From positions 1 to 56,079 of the forward strand of contig JAXMJH010000128.1 in the NCBI GenBank assembly GCA_034376725.1: a stretch of 56,079 nucleotides of DNA. The letters run 5' to 3'. This DNA comes from UBA11164 sp034376725. GTDB taxonomy: Bacteria; Pseudomonadota; Gammaproteobacteria; Xanthomonadales; Xanthomonadaceae. The notes below the pieces were generated by a model, which saw nothing but the letters and a program-made list of their open reading frames with translations, did no database searches and had not been told where the DNA came from. Each line of letters begins with the position of its first letter. Within the stretch, counting starts at the first letter, position 1. This document shows positions 21,469 to 30,644 of this stretch, in pieces. A program made the position numbers and the translations under genes.

Positions 21469-21492
21469 AGCGAAGAGATCCTGAGTGGTTGG

Positions 21493-21528
21493 CTTATCAT
21501 TGTTAGCGCTGTCATTTTGAATTATTAT
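21493..21528. promoter_or_regulatory. Divergent promoters with LacI-type operator
   Basis: The operator TGTTAGCGCTGTCA lies at 21501-21514, centred on AGCGCT. On the plus strand TTGTTA (21500-21505) and TATTAT (21523-21528) are 17 bp apart and would drive lacI. On the minus strand TTCAAA (21521-21516) and GATAAG (21498-21493), also 17 bp apart, would drive the symporter. The operator sits in the spacer of both promoters, so one bound repressor would block both. The site at 25422-25435 differs by one base. Confidence 0.75.
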
Positions 21529-21602
21529 CACTGCCGGTCACGAATGCAAACAGCGGGCGAGGCCGCAGGACCCTTTTCGACTGCATCTGGATCTGGAGTG
21601 TG

Positions 21603-22664
21603 ATGAACGCGACGCGAAAAAGCCGCCCACCCAAGGGCCGTGCGACCATCAGCGACGTAGCGCGCGAGGCCGGAGTCTCGATCAAGACCGTGTCGCGGGT
21701 CATCAACAACGAGCCCAACGTGCGCCCGGTCACCGCCGAACGCGTGCTCGATGCGATCCGGAGCCTGGACTATCAGCCCGATCCCTCTGCGCGCGGATTG
21801 GCCGGTCAGCAGTCGTGGACGCTGGGCCTTATCTACGACAACCCCAGCCCCAACTACCTGTTTCGCACGATCACTGGTGCTCTTCAAGGCTGCAACGAGG
21901 CTGGCTACGCACTTACCCTGCAGGCGCCGGGTCCCGACAGGCGCAATCTCAGCGCCATGGTGGAGCGGTTCGTCGCGCGGTCCCGGGTCGACGGGGTGCT
22001 GCTCACGCCGCCGGTGGGCGATGTGGCGGAGGTGCTCGACACCCTGGACAGGATGGGCCTGCCCTATGCCCGCATCGCACCGCTGGACAGCCGACCCGGA
22101 CTGGGCGTCTGTATCGACGATCGCAGCGCCGCCATTCGCGTGACCGAGCACCTGATCGAGCTCGGCCACCGCCGCATCGCCTTCGTCAAGGGCCATCCGG
22201 ATCACGGCGCCAGCGAGGCGCGTCAGGACGGCTACCGGCTGGCGCTGATGCGCCACCGAATCGCGATCGAGGAGAACCTGGAGTTCGAGGGAAAATTCGA
22301 CTTCGACTCGGGCATTGCCGCCGGCCAGTACCTGCTGAAGCTCGAATCCCCGCCGACGGCGATTTTCGCGGCCAATGACGAAATGGCCGCCGGCGTCATG
22401 CAGGCCGCGCAGCAATTGGGTTGGAAGATTCCGGAACAACTGTCGGTAGCCGGCTTCGACGACACGCCGGTCTCCCGTTCTCTCTGGCCGCCGCTGACCA
22501 CTGTGCACCAGCCGATCCGGCACATGGCGCAGCGCGCAACCGAGCTGCTGATCGATGAAATCGGCAAGCGCCTGAGCGGAGAAGTCAGGACCATGGCTCC
22601 GAGCGTTCAAGTCTTCGACACACCTTTGGTGGTGCGCCACTCCACCGGCTCACCTCCGGCGTAG
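21603..22664 (+). CDS. LacI-family transcriptional regulator
   Basis: A 353-residue repressor with an N-terminal helix-turn-helix and hinge (ATISDVAREAGVSIKTVSRV, then LDYQPDPSARGLA) and a periplasmic-binding-protein-like sugar domain (LIYDNPSPNYLF, GVLLTPP, IAFVKGHPDH, AIFAANDEMAAG and SVAGFDDTPVS). The residue set is that of the sugar-responsive SalR/BglR-like subfamily common in Xanthomonas and Alteromonas; that subfamily call is from memory. I prefer the ATG at 21603 over the GTG just before it, since GGAG is four bases ahead. It probably binds TGWTAGCGCTGTCA sites at 21501 and 25422 and so controls symporter, itself and the TonB receptor. Confidence 0.92.
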   Translation: MNATRKSRPPKGRATISDVAREAGVSIKTVSRVINNEPNVRPVTAERVLDAIRSLDYQPDPSARGLAGQQSWTLGLIYDNPSPNYLFRTITGALQGCNEAGYALTLQAPGPDRRNLSAMVERFVARSRVDGVLLTPPVGDVAEVLDTLDRMGLPYARIAPLDSRPGLGVCIDDRSAAIRVTEHLIELGHRRIAFVKGHPDHGASEARQDGYRLALMRHRIAIEENLEFEGKFDFDSGIAAGQYLLKLESPPTAIFAANDEMAAGVMQAAQQLGWKIPEQLSVAGFDDTPVSRSLWPPLTTVHQPIRHMAQRATELLIDEIGKRLSGEVRTMAPSVQVFDTPLVVRHSTGSPPA

Positions 22665-22816
22665 CGATCCTGCCCGGACCGCCCGGATTTGCGGGCTGGA
22701 AGCGGGCGGCAACAGCCAGAGCGCATCCCGAGGCTTTCCGTGGAGATGTGCTCGAGGCAGGCTGTCGGCGGGATGGCAGGTGTTCCGTCACCAGATTGGC
22801 AAGCAGAGGAAATCGA

Positions 22817-25357
22817 ATGAATACCACCGTGCGGAAAATCCCCTCGCAATCTTCCTGGCAACGCATTCCGTTCCGGAGCCTGACGCTGATTGCACTGCTG
22901 GCTTCGGTCGCATGCACGGCCAAGGCTCCGCCTGATTCGGTCTGGGGACCGCAGATCCAGCCGACGGCCGATCCGCAACTGGAGACGCGAATCCAGTCGA
23001 TTCTGGAGCGCATGTCGCTGGAGCAGAAAGTCGGCCAGATCATTCAGGCCGAGATCCAGCACGCCACCCCCGAGGACGTGCAGCGCTATGGGCTGGGCTC
23101 GGTGCTCAATGGCGGTGGTTCGTTCCCGGGTCTCGACCGGCGTGCGGCGCTCGACCGTTGGCGGGAGCTGGCCGGCGCCTATCGGAAAGCCTCGCGCCAA
23201 CCCATGCAGGAGGGATTGCCGTCGATCCCCGTGCTATGGGGCACCGATGCCGTTCATGGCCACAGCAACGTGTTCGGCGCAACGTTGTTTCCGCACAACA
23301 TCGGCCTGGGTGCAACCCGCAACTCCGAGCTGGTACGGGCCATCGCCCAGGCCACGGCAAAAGACGTCAGGGCAACCGGCATCGACTGGAACTTCGCGCC
23401 GACCATCGCCGTTGCACGCGATCTCCGCTGGGGTCGGACGTATGAAAGCTTCTCCAGCGATCCGGACCTGGTCACCCGCCTCGGTGAAGCGGCCATCCTG
23501 GGCCTGCAGGGCAACCCGGAGGACGATTGGCTGGGATCGGGTCGGGTCCTGGCTACGGCCAAGCACTTCGTGGGCGATGGTGGCACCCGGGATGGCGTGG
23601 ATCAGGGCGACACCCGGCTGCCGGAGGATCAGCTCGCGGCGATTCACGGTCGACCCTATCGGGCAGCCATGGAAGCCGGCGCGCAGACCGTGATGGCGTC
23701 TTTTTCTTCCTGGAATGGGCAGAAAATGCACGGCCACCATTACTTGCTGACGGAAGTCCTCAAGAACACGCTGGGCTTCGACGGTTTCGTGATCGGCGAC
23801 TGGAACGGCCACGGACAGATCCCGGGCTGTACGGTCACCGATTGCCTGCAGGCGCTGGAGGCCGGCGTCGACATGTTCATGGTGCCCGAGGACTGGCGCG
23901 AGTTGCGCGCGACACTGCTCGAGCACGCGCGTCACGGCCGGCTGGCCACCGACCGGCTCGATGATGCCGTACGCCGCATCCTGCGCGTCAAGCTCCGCGC
24001 GGGTCTGTTTGATCGCGCGGCCGACGAGATCGAAAGCACATCCGCGCAACTGGACAGGCACGCCGAGCTTGCGCGGCAGGCCGTGCGTGAGTCGCTGGTG
24101 CTGCTGAAAAACGATGGCGGCCTGTTGCCCCTAAGCCCGAACCAGCGCATCGCCGTGGTCGGAGACGGCGCCGACGACATCGGCAAGCAGTCCGGCGGGT
24201 GGACGCTGGACTGGCAGGGGGTGACCGGAACCAACGAGAGTTTCCCCAACGGCCAGTCCATCTACGACGGCATCGCCAAGCAGGTTCACGAGGCCGGCGG
24301 CCGGGCGCATCTCGGCGAAGCCGGGCTGGCGGACTTTTCGCCCGACGTGATCATCGCGGTATTCGGCGAGAACCCCTATGCCGAAGGCCAGGGCGACCTG
24401 GAAACGCTGGAGTTCCAGCCGGGAAGCCGCAAGGATCTCGACATGCTCGACCGGCTGGCCGGGCTCAAGGTTCCGGTCGTGACGGTCTTCCTGTCCGGCC
24501 GTCCGCTCTGGGTCAACCCGCACCTCAACCGATCCAATGCCTTTCTGGCCGCCTGGCTGCCGGGTACCGAAGGCGGCGGCGTGGCCGACGTGCTGCTGAC
24601 CGACACCTCAGGGCAAACCCGACACGATGCCACCGGCAGACTCCCCTTTCCGTGGCCGGCAGGCCCGGTCCCGGACGCCGATGGGCACTTTCCGGCCCTG
24701 TTCGAAATCGGCTTTGGACTCAGCTACGAGGACCGGCAGGATCTGCCGGTGCTGCCAGAAGACGGCATGTCGCCACGCATCGATGCGTCGATCGTCAAAG
24801 ACGAGGTCGTAGTGTTCGACGGTTACGCACGACAGCCCTGGCAACTGGTGCTTGTCGAGACGGCCTCCGGAGCCCTGATCGAAGCCGATGGCCAGATCGC
24901 CCGTACCTCGGAAACCGGCGGTGTCGTCATTACTCCGACCGACCGCCATCTCCAGGGGGATGCCCGTCGCGTCCGCTGGCTGGATTCAGCCGGCGACGCC
25001 ATCGCGCTGGTCACCGATGCCCCGGCCGACCTGCACGCCTTGAGCCAGATGGGTGCGCGTCTGACGTTCGACCTCAGGCTCGAATCGACGGCGCCTCATC
25101 CCTTGTCGCTGGTCGTGGACTGCGATCCTTCCTGCAGGGCGACGGTAGCGCTGGGTGATGCCTTGCAGCCTCTGGCGATCGGTCAATGGCACAGGCTGGG
25201 GATCGAGCTGGCCTGCTTTCAGGCTGCCGGGGCCGACCTGACGCGGATCCGCCGCGTGTTCGAGTTGTCCGCTGGCGACCGGGCCGAATTCAGTCTGGCC
25301 GACGTACGCATCGAACCGCCAGCGCGTCCTGCCACCGACGTCGAATGTCCTGACTGA
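22817..25357 (+). CDS. Glycoside hydrolase family 3 lipoprotein, probable exo-beta-glucosidase
   Basis: An 846-residue GH3 enzyme that would remove terminal glucose from beta-glucans or cello-oligosaccharides. A lipobox (LLASVAC, Cys33) indicates a membrane-anchored lipoprotein. The TIM-barrel domain has KHFVGDGG (Lys249-His250) for substrate binding and the probable nucleophile Asp328 in GFVIGDWNGHG. The second domain follows with SLVLLKNDGGLLPL and a region around 400-610. A C-terminal extension of roughly 200 residues, of ExoP-like type, looks like a beta-sandwich. Length fits the exo-1,3/1,4-glucanase ExoP group. GAGG precedes the ATG. It is downstream of lacI and upstream of the receptor, on the same strand; with the symporter this gives a hydrolysis-and-uptake path. 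No dedicated operator was seen in its 150-bp leader, so it may read through from lacI. Confidence 0.93.
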   Translation: MNTTVRKIPSQSSWQRIPFRSLTLIALLASVACTAKAPPDSVWGPQIQPTADPQLETRIQSILERMSLEQKVGQIIQAEIQHATPEDVQRYGLGSVLNGGGSFPGLDRRAALDRWRELAGAYRKASRQPMQEGLPSIPVLWGTDAVHGHSNVFGATLFPHNIGLGATRNSELVRAIAQATAKDVRATGIDWNFAPTIAVARDLRWGRTYESFSSDPDLVTRLGEAAILGLQGNPEDDWLGSGRVLATAKHFVGDGGTRDGVDQGDTRLPEDQLAAIHGRPYRAAMEAGAQTVMASFSSWNGQKMHGHHYLLTEVLKNTLGFDGFVIGDWNGHGQIPGCTVTDCLQALEAGVDMFMVPEDWRELRATLLEHARHGRLATDRLDDAVRRILRVKLRAGLFDRAADEIESTSAQLDRHAELARQAVRESLVLLKNDGGLLPLSPNQRIAVVGDGADDIGKQSGGWTLDWQGVTGTNESFPNGQSIYDGIAKQVHEAGGRAHLGEAGLADFSPDVIIAVFGENPYAEGQGDLETLEFQPGSRKDLDMLDRLAGLKVPVVTVFLSGRPLWVNPHLNRSNAFLAAWLPGTEGGGVADVLLTDTSGQTRHDATGRLPFPWPAGPVPDADGHFPALFEIGFGLSYEDRQDLPVLPEDGMSPRIDASIVKDEVVVFDGYARQPWQLVLVETASGALIEADGQIARTSETGGVVITPTDRHLQGDARRVRWLDSAGDAIALVTDAPADLHALSQMGARLTFDLRLESTAPHPLSLVVDCDPSCRATVALGDALQPLAIGQWHRLGIELACFQAAGADLTRIRRVFELSAGDRAEFSLADVRIEPPARPATDVECPD

Positions 25358-25420
25358 GCGGGGAATTCTGGCGTCTGGCGGGGAATCGAGCGGCTGAATG
25401 GAGATTTTTTCCGAATCCGC

Positions 25421-25449
25421 TTGATAGCGCTGTCATTTTGCGATACGGT
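25421..25449 (+). promoter_or_regulatory. LacI-type operator before the TonB receptor
   Basis: TGATAGCGCTGTCA at 25422-25435 matches the operator of the lacI/symporter region except for one base, and the two share TAGCGCTGTCATTTTG. TTGATA (25421-25426) is a fair -35, with a weak -10 (TACGGT, 25444-25449) 17 bp away. A bound repressor would cover the -35. Transcription would start about 100 bp before the receptor ATG. Confidence 0.7.
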
Positions 25450-25558
25450 CGCGTCCAAGGGTCCAGGCTGTGGGGCAGCGTGCATGGATCCGATAGCCGG
25501 TGGGGGGGTGAACCCGGGGCCGGGAAACTAAAAGAACCTGCTGCTTTGGAGGACGAAC

Positions 25559-28500
25559 ATGCAACGTGCAACTCAGTCGGCGCAACGCAGGCCCCTGTTC
25601 AGGACGGCCTTGGCAATTGGAATCGGGTTTGCGCTGAATGCCGGCGCACTCGCGCCAGCCGCAGCGCAGGACGCGGAAGCCCAGCCTGCAGAGACCAACG
25701 AAGAAGAGTCGCGCCAGGAGTCCGATGAGGCGCTCACGCTCGATACCATCGCGGTCACCGGGTACCGGGGCAGCATCGAGCGAGCCATGGACCGCAAGCG
25801 TGATTCGGTCGGCATCACCGATTCGGTAACCCAGGAGGACATGGGGCGTTTCCCTGACCAGAACCTCGCCGAGGCCTTGCAAAGGATTCCCGGCGTCGCG
25901 ATCGATCGTGTCAACAACGAGGGCTCGCGGATTACCGTTCGAGGCCTCGGGCCAGAATTCAACCTGGTTCTGCTCAACGGCCGGACCATGCCCACCGCCG
26001 GCGCACGCTCGTTCGACTTCGCCGATCTGGCCACGGTCGGCGTCGGCGCCGTGGACGTGCACAAGACGCCTCTGTCGGAGCTACCCAGCGGTGGTATTGG
26101 CGCTACCGTCAACATCCTGACCCCACGCCCGCTCGACCAGCCGGGCTTTCGTGCGGTGATCGCGGGCAAGGCGGTTCACGAAACCTCCTCCTCGGACTCC
26201 GATGTCGGCAATCTCGATGAGGTCACGCCCGAGTTCGAGGGCCTTTACAGCCAGACTTTCTTCGACGACACGTTTGGCATCTTCGTAAGCGGTGCTTACC
26301 AGGAGCGCCATAATCGAGTGGAGAACGCCTCGGTCGCCAACTGGCGCCCGACCGACCCAACGACTGCCGGCCCGCTCAACAACCCGTTCGCGAGCGGAAA
26401 TGTCAACAGCAGCAACCAGCGCGCGGACGGCATTTTCTGGCACCCGCAAAACATCGGCTACGGCTGGAGCGACATCGAGCGTGAGCGCGTCAACGGTCAG
26501 TTGGTGCTTCAGTACGCGCCCACCGATCGCTTCACCGCAACCTTCGACTTCACCTATGCGCGCGTCGAACGTCTGGCCGACAGCACCAGCGTTGGCATCT
26601 GGTTCGAGTGCCCGAATATCGATGCCACCATCAATGAGCGCGGCACTGTGACCGAGCTCAGCCAATCGTGTGGCGACTTCTCCACCAATGTCGCGCGCGA
26701 CAACACGATCAAGGAAAACGATCAGTTCGGTCTGAACCTCGAGTGGCAAGCCACCGACAGCCTGAGCTTCAAGCTGGATGCGCATACCTCTTCCTCTGAA
26801 CTTCGCGGCGGCAAGATCAATGGCGAGCCGGCCAGCTCAGCCAACCTGATCATCGGCAACACATCGTGTGACTGGTGTGGATCTGTCGATGGCGCCGGAC
26901 CCTTCACTGCGACAATCGACAGGCAGACAGCACTGTTTCCGGGCTCGGGCATTCCGCTGTTCGACGTCACCTTCCGCAGCACTGGCCCCGATGGCGGGCC
27001 GCAGGACGGGCTGCTGCGCTCCGACATCGGCTCGCTGTTCGGTCAGGCGTTCAACGTCGAGACCAAAAACGACATCGACCAGCTCCAGCTCGGCGGCAGG
27101 TGGGACAACACGGAAACGGGTGCGCTGGCGTCGATCAGGTTCGGTTACGACCGCACCGAGCAGAAATTCGGGACGCGGAACGCCTTTTCCGGCCTCCTGC
27201 CGGCAGGCTTCTGGCTTACATCGGCGCAATTCTGGCCCGACGAGCTTTGGCAGGAAGGTAATTTCAACGGCTTGCTCAGCGGCTTCGGCAATGGCGGGAA
27301 TTTTTCGTTCGATCAGTTCTTCACCGCACCGATCGAATTCCTCATCGATCAGTTCGAGACCATCGGCTCGGACAACTTCCCGTGTTGCTTCTGGCCGGAC
27401 ACCAACTTCTGGACCGCAGATTTCCAGGATCCGTCCGGTACCCGAGGCCGCTTCTGGCCGGGTCCGCTGGGCAACAACGGACAGTCGCGGGTGGACGAGG
27501 ATATCGATGCCGCCTGGTTCCAGACCGATTTCGAGGACACCTTCAACGGCATGGCGTTCAACGCCTCGATCGGCTTGCGCTATACCAGGACCAGCCTGAC
27601 CTCGGTGGGCCAGGAAGTCCCGGCCGAGGATATCGTCTGGGTCGGAGGCGACGAATTCCAGTTCGATTTCGTCGACACGCCGCAGCTGCGTACCGGCAAG
27701 GGCAGCAACGAATTCTGGCTGCCCAGCCTGGCTTTCAACATGGAAGTCCTGCCCGATGTGCTGGTTCGCACCTCCTACTCGCGCACCATCTCGCGCCCGC
27801 CAATCGGCGCACTGGGGCCGAATCGCCAGTTCCTCGGCAGCCCGACCGTCGGCAATCGTCAGGTCAGCGCCGGAAATCCGGACCTGCTGCCCTTCGTTTC
27901 CGACAACTTCGACATCGGCCTGGAGTGGTACTACGCACCGGGCAGCTTTGCTTCCTTCAACTTCTTCAAGAAACTGGTCGACAACTTTCTGGTCTCGACC
28001 ACCGTGGAGCAGACCTTCGAAGGGCTGCGCGATCCGTTCCTGGGCGAGCTGGCCGAACAGGCGCGGGCACAGTTGCAGGAGGAAGGCATCAACCCGACCA
28101 ACCAGGCCGTTTTTCGCCGGATCAACGAGATTCGCGGGGTTGATCCAACCGCGCCGATCCGGCCGGGACCGAACGATCCGCTCGCAGTCTTCCGGGTCAC
28201 CACTACCGACAACCTCGAGGAAGGCGATGTATACGGGTTCGAGTTCGCCATCCAGCATCTGTTCGGTGACAGTGGCTGGGGCGTGCAGGCCAATGCCACC
28301 ATCGTCAAGGGCGACGTCGAGGCCGATGTCGACGTGGTCGACATGAGCTTTGCTCTGCCGGGGCTCAGCGATACGCTCAACCTGGTGCTGTTCTACGAGA
28401 ACGAGCGCTTCTCGGGACGCGTTGCCTGGAACTGGCGCGACGAATTCCTCAGTGGCTTCGATCAGTTTGGCGCACCGGTATTCACCGAGTCGTTCGCGCC

Positions 28501-28669
28501 AATCGATGTCAACCTGACCTGGAACTTCAACGACAACCTCTCGGTATTCGTCGAGGGCTTGAACATCAACAATGAGACGCAGCGTTTGTTCACTCGCTTC
28601 AAGGAGCAGCTGGTGGTCGGCAACGAGTTCGGCGCCAGGTACAACTTCGGGGTCAGATACCGATTCTGA
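25559..28669 (+). CDS. TonB-dependent receptor, Xanthomonas/Caulobacter type
   Basis: A 1036-residue outer-membrane receptor for energy-driven uptake, most likely of an oligosaccharide. The signal peptide ends near APAAAQ. A TonB box LDTIAVTGYRGS is followed by the plug (NLAEALQRIPGVAI, ITVRGLGPEFNLVLLNGR, GGIGATVNI) and a 22-strand barrel ending in FGVRYRF with a terminal aromatic. The TonB-Xanth-Caul subfamily typically has 900-1100 residues. GGAGGA lies eight bases ahead of the ATG. Its leader carries the LacI operator shared with the symporter, so expression is probably induced by the same sugar. It is followed by an intrinsic terminator and then by the halogenase/SapC/cupin genes, the usual company of this receptor class. 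Confidence 0.95.
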   Translation: MQRATQSAQRRPLFRTALAIGIGFALNAGALAPAAAQDAEAQPAETNEEESRQESDEALTLDTIAVTGYRGSIERAMDRKRDSVGITDSVTQEDMGRFPDQNLAEALQRIPGVAIDRVNNEGSRITVRGLGPEFNLVLLNGRTMPTAGARSFDFADLATVGVGAVDVHKTPLSELPSGGIGATVNILTPRPLDQPGFRAVIAGKAVHETSSSDSDVGNLDEVTPEFEGLYSQTFFDDTFGIFVSGAYQERHNRVENASVANWRPTDPTTAGPLNNPFASGNVNSSNQRADGIFWHPQNIGYGWSDIERERVNGQLVLQYAPTDRFTATFDFTYARVERLADSTSVGIWFECPNIDATINERGTVTELSQSCGDFSTNVARDNTIKENDQFGLNLEWQATDSLSFKLDAHTSSSELRGGKINGEPASSANLIIGNTSCDWCGSVDGAGPFTATIDRQTALFPGSGIPLFDVTFRSTGPDGGPQDGLLRSDIGSLFGQAFNVETKNDIDQLQLGGRWDNTETGALASIRFGYDRTEQKFGTRNAFSGLLPAGFWLTSAQFWPDELWQEGNFNGLLSGFGNGGNFSFDQFFTAPIEFLIDQFETIGSDNFPCCFWPDTNFWTADFQDPSGTRGRFWPGPLGNNGQSRVDEDIDAAWFQTDFEDTFNGMAFNASIGLRYTRTSLTSVGQEVPAEDIVWVGGDEFQFDFVDTPQLRTGKGSNEFWLPSLAFNMEVLPDVLVRTSYSRTISRPPIGALGPNRQFLGSPTVGNRQVSAGNPDLLPFVSDNFDIGLEWYYAPGSFASFNFFKKLVDNFLVSTTVEQTFEGLRDPFLGELAEQARAQLQEEGINPTNQAVFRRINEIRGVDPTAPIRPGPNDPLAVFRVTTTDNLEEGDVYGFEFAIQHLFGDSGWGVQANATIVKGDVEADVDVVDMSFALPGLSDTLNLVLFYENERFSGRVAWNWRDEFLSGFDQFGAPVFTESFAPIDVNLTWNFNDNLSVFVEGLNINNETQRLFTRFKEQLVVGNEFGARYNFGVRYRF

Positions 28670-28701
28670 CCGCGCCTGAGATGGGCGGGACAAGACTTGA
28701 C

Positions 28702-28729
28702 GCCGCTGCACTTGCAGCGGCATCTTTTT
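28702..28729 (+). terminator. Intrinsic terminator after the receptor gene
   Basis: GCCGCTGC (28702-28709) and GCAGCGGC (28714-28721) form a perfect 8-bp stem with an ACTT loop, followed by ATCTTTTT. It lies 32 bp after the receptor stop and would limit read-through into the halogenase genes. Confidence 0.8.
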
Positions 28730-29040
28730 CCCCAGGCAGCGCGGTAGCTCGGCAGCTGGCGATGTCGCCGAGCCATCTCCTCATCAGCGGTCTTGAGCGC
28801 GGCAGTCGGTCGAGGCGCGCCCGGAGGTGCCGCTTCGGGCTCTTACAGGACGGACTTTCGAGGGGTGGACGGGGTGGATCGGGATGCCGTATCGATGGCG
28901 CCTTACGCCCAGGGCCGGTCGTGGCGCGGTCTTGGTCCGGTCGGACGAGCAGCCGCGTCCAGTCAAGACCAGGAACCGCGCCACGGCTCTTCACTGCGGA
29001 CGGCTTGCTCAGGGCCGGCGCCAATCAGGTCACTTCGCCC
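28730..29040. other. Spacer between receptor terminator and first halogenase
   Basis: About 310 bp with no supported gene. The halogenase frame stays open through it, but the translation is Arg/Ser/Gly-rich and lacks the conserved halogenase start. I could not see convincing promoter hexamers or a copy of the LacI operator. A promoter must lie here if the terminator at 28702-28729 is efficient. Confidence 0.5.
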
Positions 29041-30609
29041 ATGGTCGGCAAGCAACAGGCGTCAACAAAAAGAATCGTCGTGGTCGGTGGCGGTAGCGCC
29101 GGATGGATCACGGCCGGGTTGATTGCCGCAAGGCATGCCAAGGAGCCCGGCAGCGAGGTGACCGTCACGCTGGTGGAATCGCCGCAGATCGCCACCATCG
29201 GGGTCGGCGAGGGCACCTGGCCGACCATGCGCACCACCCTGGAACGCATCGGCATTTCCGAAGCAACGTTTATCCGGGAGTGCTCCGCCAGCTTCAAGCA
29301 GGGCACACGTTTTGTCGGCTGGGTCGACGGTCGCGGGGCGGATATCTATTACCATCCCTTCACGTCGCCGGCAGGCTACCCCCACGATGACCTGGCCGCG
29401 CTGTGGGTGCATACGCGCGGCGAACGGTCTTTCGCCGACGCCGTCAGTCCGCAGGGCATGGTGTGCGATCGGAACCTCGGCCCCAAGCAGGTTCAGACGC
29501 CGGAATATGCCGGCGTATTGAATTACGCCTACCACCTCGATGCAGGGAAATTCGCCGAACTGCTGGCCCGGCACTGCACCGACTCGCTGGGTGTGCGCCA
29601 CATCCGGGACCGGATAACCGCCGTCGAGTCGGACGAAGACGGCGATATCGCGGCACTCAGCACCGAATCCAGCGGGCCGATTCCAGGCGATCTCTTCATC
29701 GACTGCTCCGGCACGCGATCGATGCTGCTGGGCGATCACTACGGCGTTGCGCTGGTCGACCGCTCGGACGTGCTGTTCAATGACCGGGCGCTGGCCATCC
29801 AGGTGCCGTACCCGAACGCCGATACGCCGGTCGCCTCGCAAACCATCTCGACCGCGCAATCCTGCGGCTGGATCTGGGACATCGGCCTGGCATCGAGAAG
29901 GGGTACCGGATATGTCTATTCCAGCCGTCATTGCGATGACGACGACGCCTGGCAGGTGCTGGAGGGCTACCTGCGCGAAACCGGCGCGCCTTCCGAATCC
30001 ATCCAGGCGCCGCGAACCATTTCGTTCCTGCCGGGCTACCGCGAGCGCTTCTGGCATCGCAACTGTGTTGCGGTGGGCATGTCCTCGGGCTTTATCGAGC
30101 CGCTGGAAGCCAGCGCGCTGGTGATGGTGGAGCTTTCGGCGCGCATGATCGCCGAAGAGTTACCCGCCAACCGGGAAATCATGGAGATCGTCGCGCGTCG
30201 CTTCAACCGGAAATTCCGCCATCGATGGGAGCGCATCATCGACTTCCTCAAATTGCATTACGTGCTGGGCAAACGGGTAGACTCCGCCTACTGGCAAGAC
30301 CATCGCGCCTGCGACTCGGTCCCGGAAAGCCTGCGCGAGCTGATGGAGCTTTGGCGGTTCCGGCCGCCCGTGCCCGGCGACTTCCCGGAATTCGACGAGA
30401 TCTTTTCTGCTGCCAGTTACCAGTACGTGCTGTACGGAATGGGATTTCAGTCCGCGCGGGTTCGATCCCTGACGGACAAGGAGCGGGCCAACGCAGTTCG
30501 ACTGGCCGAAGAAAATCGCCGGCTGGCCAACCAGTGTCTGGCCAGGCTGCCGTCGAATCGCGCCCTTCTGGACCAGATCCTGCACCACGGTCTGCCGGCT
30601 GCCGGCTGA
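29041..30609 (+). CDS. Flavin-dependent halogenase family protein 1
   Basis: A 522-residue FAD protein of the tryptophan halogenase family (PF04820 type). FAD-binding VVVGGGSAGWITAG starts at residue 13. Lys86 in SFKQGTRF matches the catalytic lysine of PrnA, and the Glu in GFIEPLEAS matches its active-site glutamate. The signature WxWxIP is altered: the sequence reads GWIWDIGLASRRGTG, with Gly in place of Pro. The protein is expected to bind FADH2 from a separate reductase, which is not encoded nearby. ATG 29041 is chosen because it sits just before the FAD motif; the ribosome site is poor. Homologs beside TonB receptors are known in Xanthomonas and Caulobacter, and some brominate or chlorinate indoles in vitro, but their natural substrates are unknown. 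SapC follows at 35 bp. Confidence 0.88.
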   Translation: MVGKQQASTKRIVVVGGGSAGWITAGLIAARHAKEPGSEVTVTLVESPQIATIGVGEGTWPTMRTTLERIGISEATFIRECSASFKQGTRFVGWVDGRGADIYYHPFTSPAGYPHDDLAALWVHTRGERSFADAVSPQGMVCDRNLGPKQVQTPEYAGVLNYAYHLDAGKFAELLARHCTDSLGVRHIRDRITAVESDEDGDIAALSTESSGPIPGDLFIDCSGTRSMLLGDHYGVALVDRSDVLFNDRALAIQVPYPNADTPVASQTISTAQSCGWIWDIGLASRRGTGYVYSSRHCDDDDAWQVLEGYLRETGAPSESIQAPRTISFLPGYRERFWHRNCVAVGMSSGFIEPLEASALVMVELSARMIAEELPANREIMEIVARRFNRKFRHRWERIIDFLKLHYVLGKRVDSAYWQDHRACDSVPESLRELMELWRFRPPVPGDFPEFDEIFSAASYQYVLYGMGFQSARVRSLTDKERANAVRLAEENRRLANQCLARLPSNRALLDQILHHGLPAAG

Positions 30610-30644
30610 AGCCCGGCATTCTCACACCAGGACGATGTCACGAC

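Noticed and set aside
20266..21603. A 445-codon open frame opposite the symporter
   Set aside because: Gln/His/Asp/Arg-rich sequence antisense to a typical membrane protein; no start signal or motif.
25421..25449. Fur or iron-control site before the TonB receptor
   Set aside because: No Fur-box-like sequence is visible; the palindrome matches the LacI-type operator instead.
26837..28723. A 628-codon minus-strand open frame
   Set aside because: It is antisense to the TonB receptor and overlaps its terminator; no conserved features.
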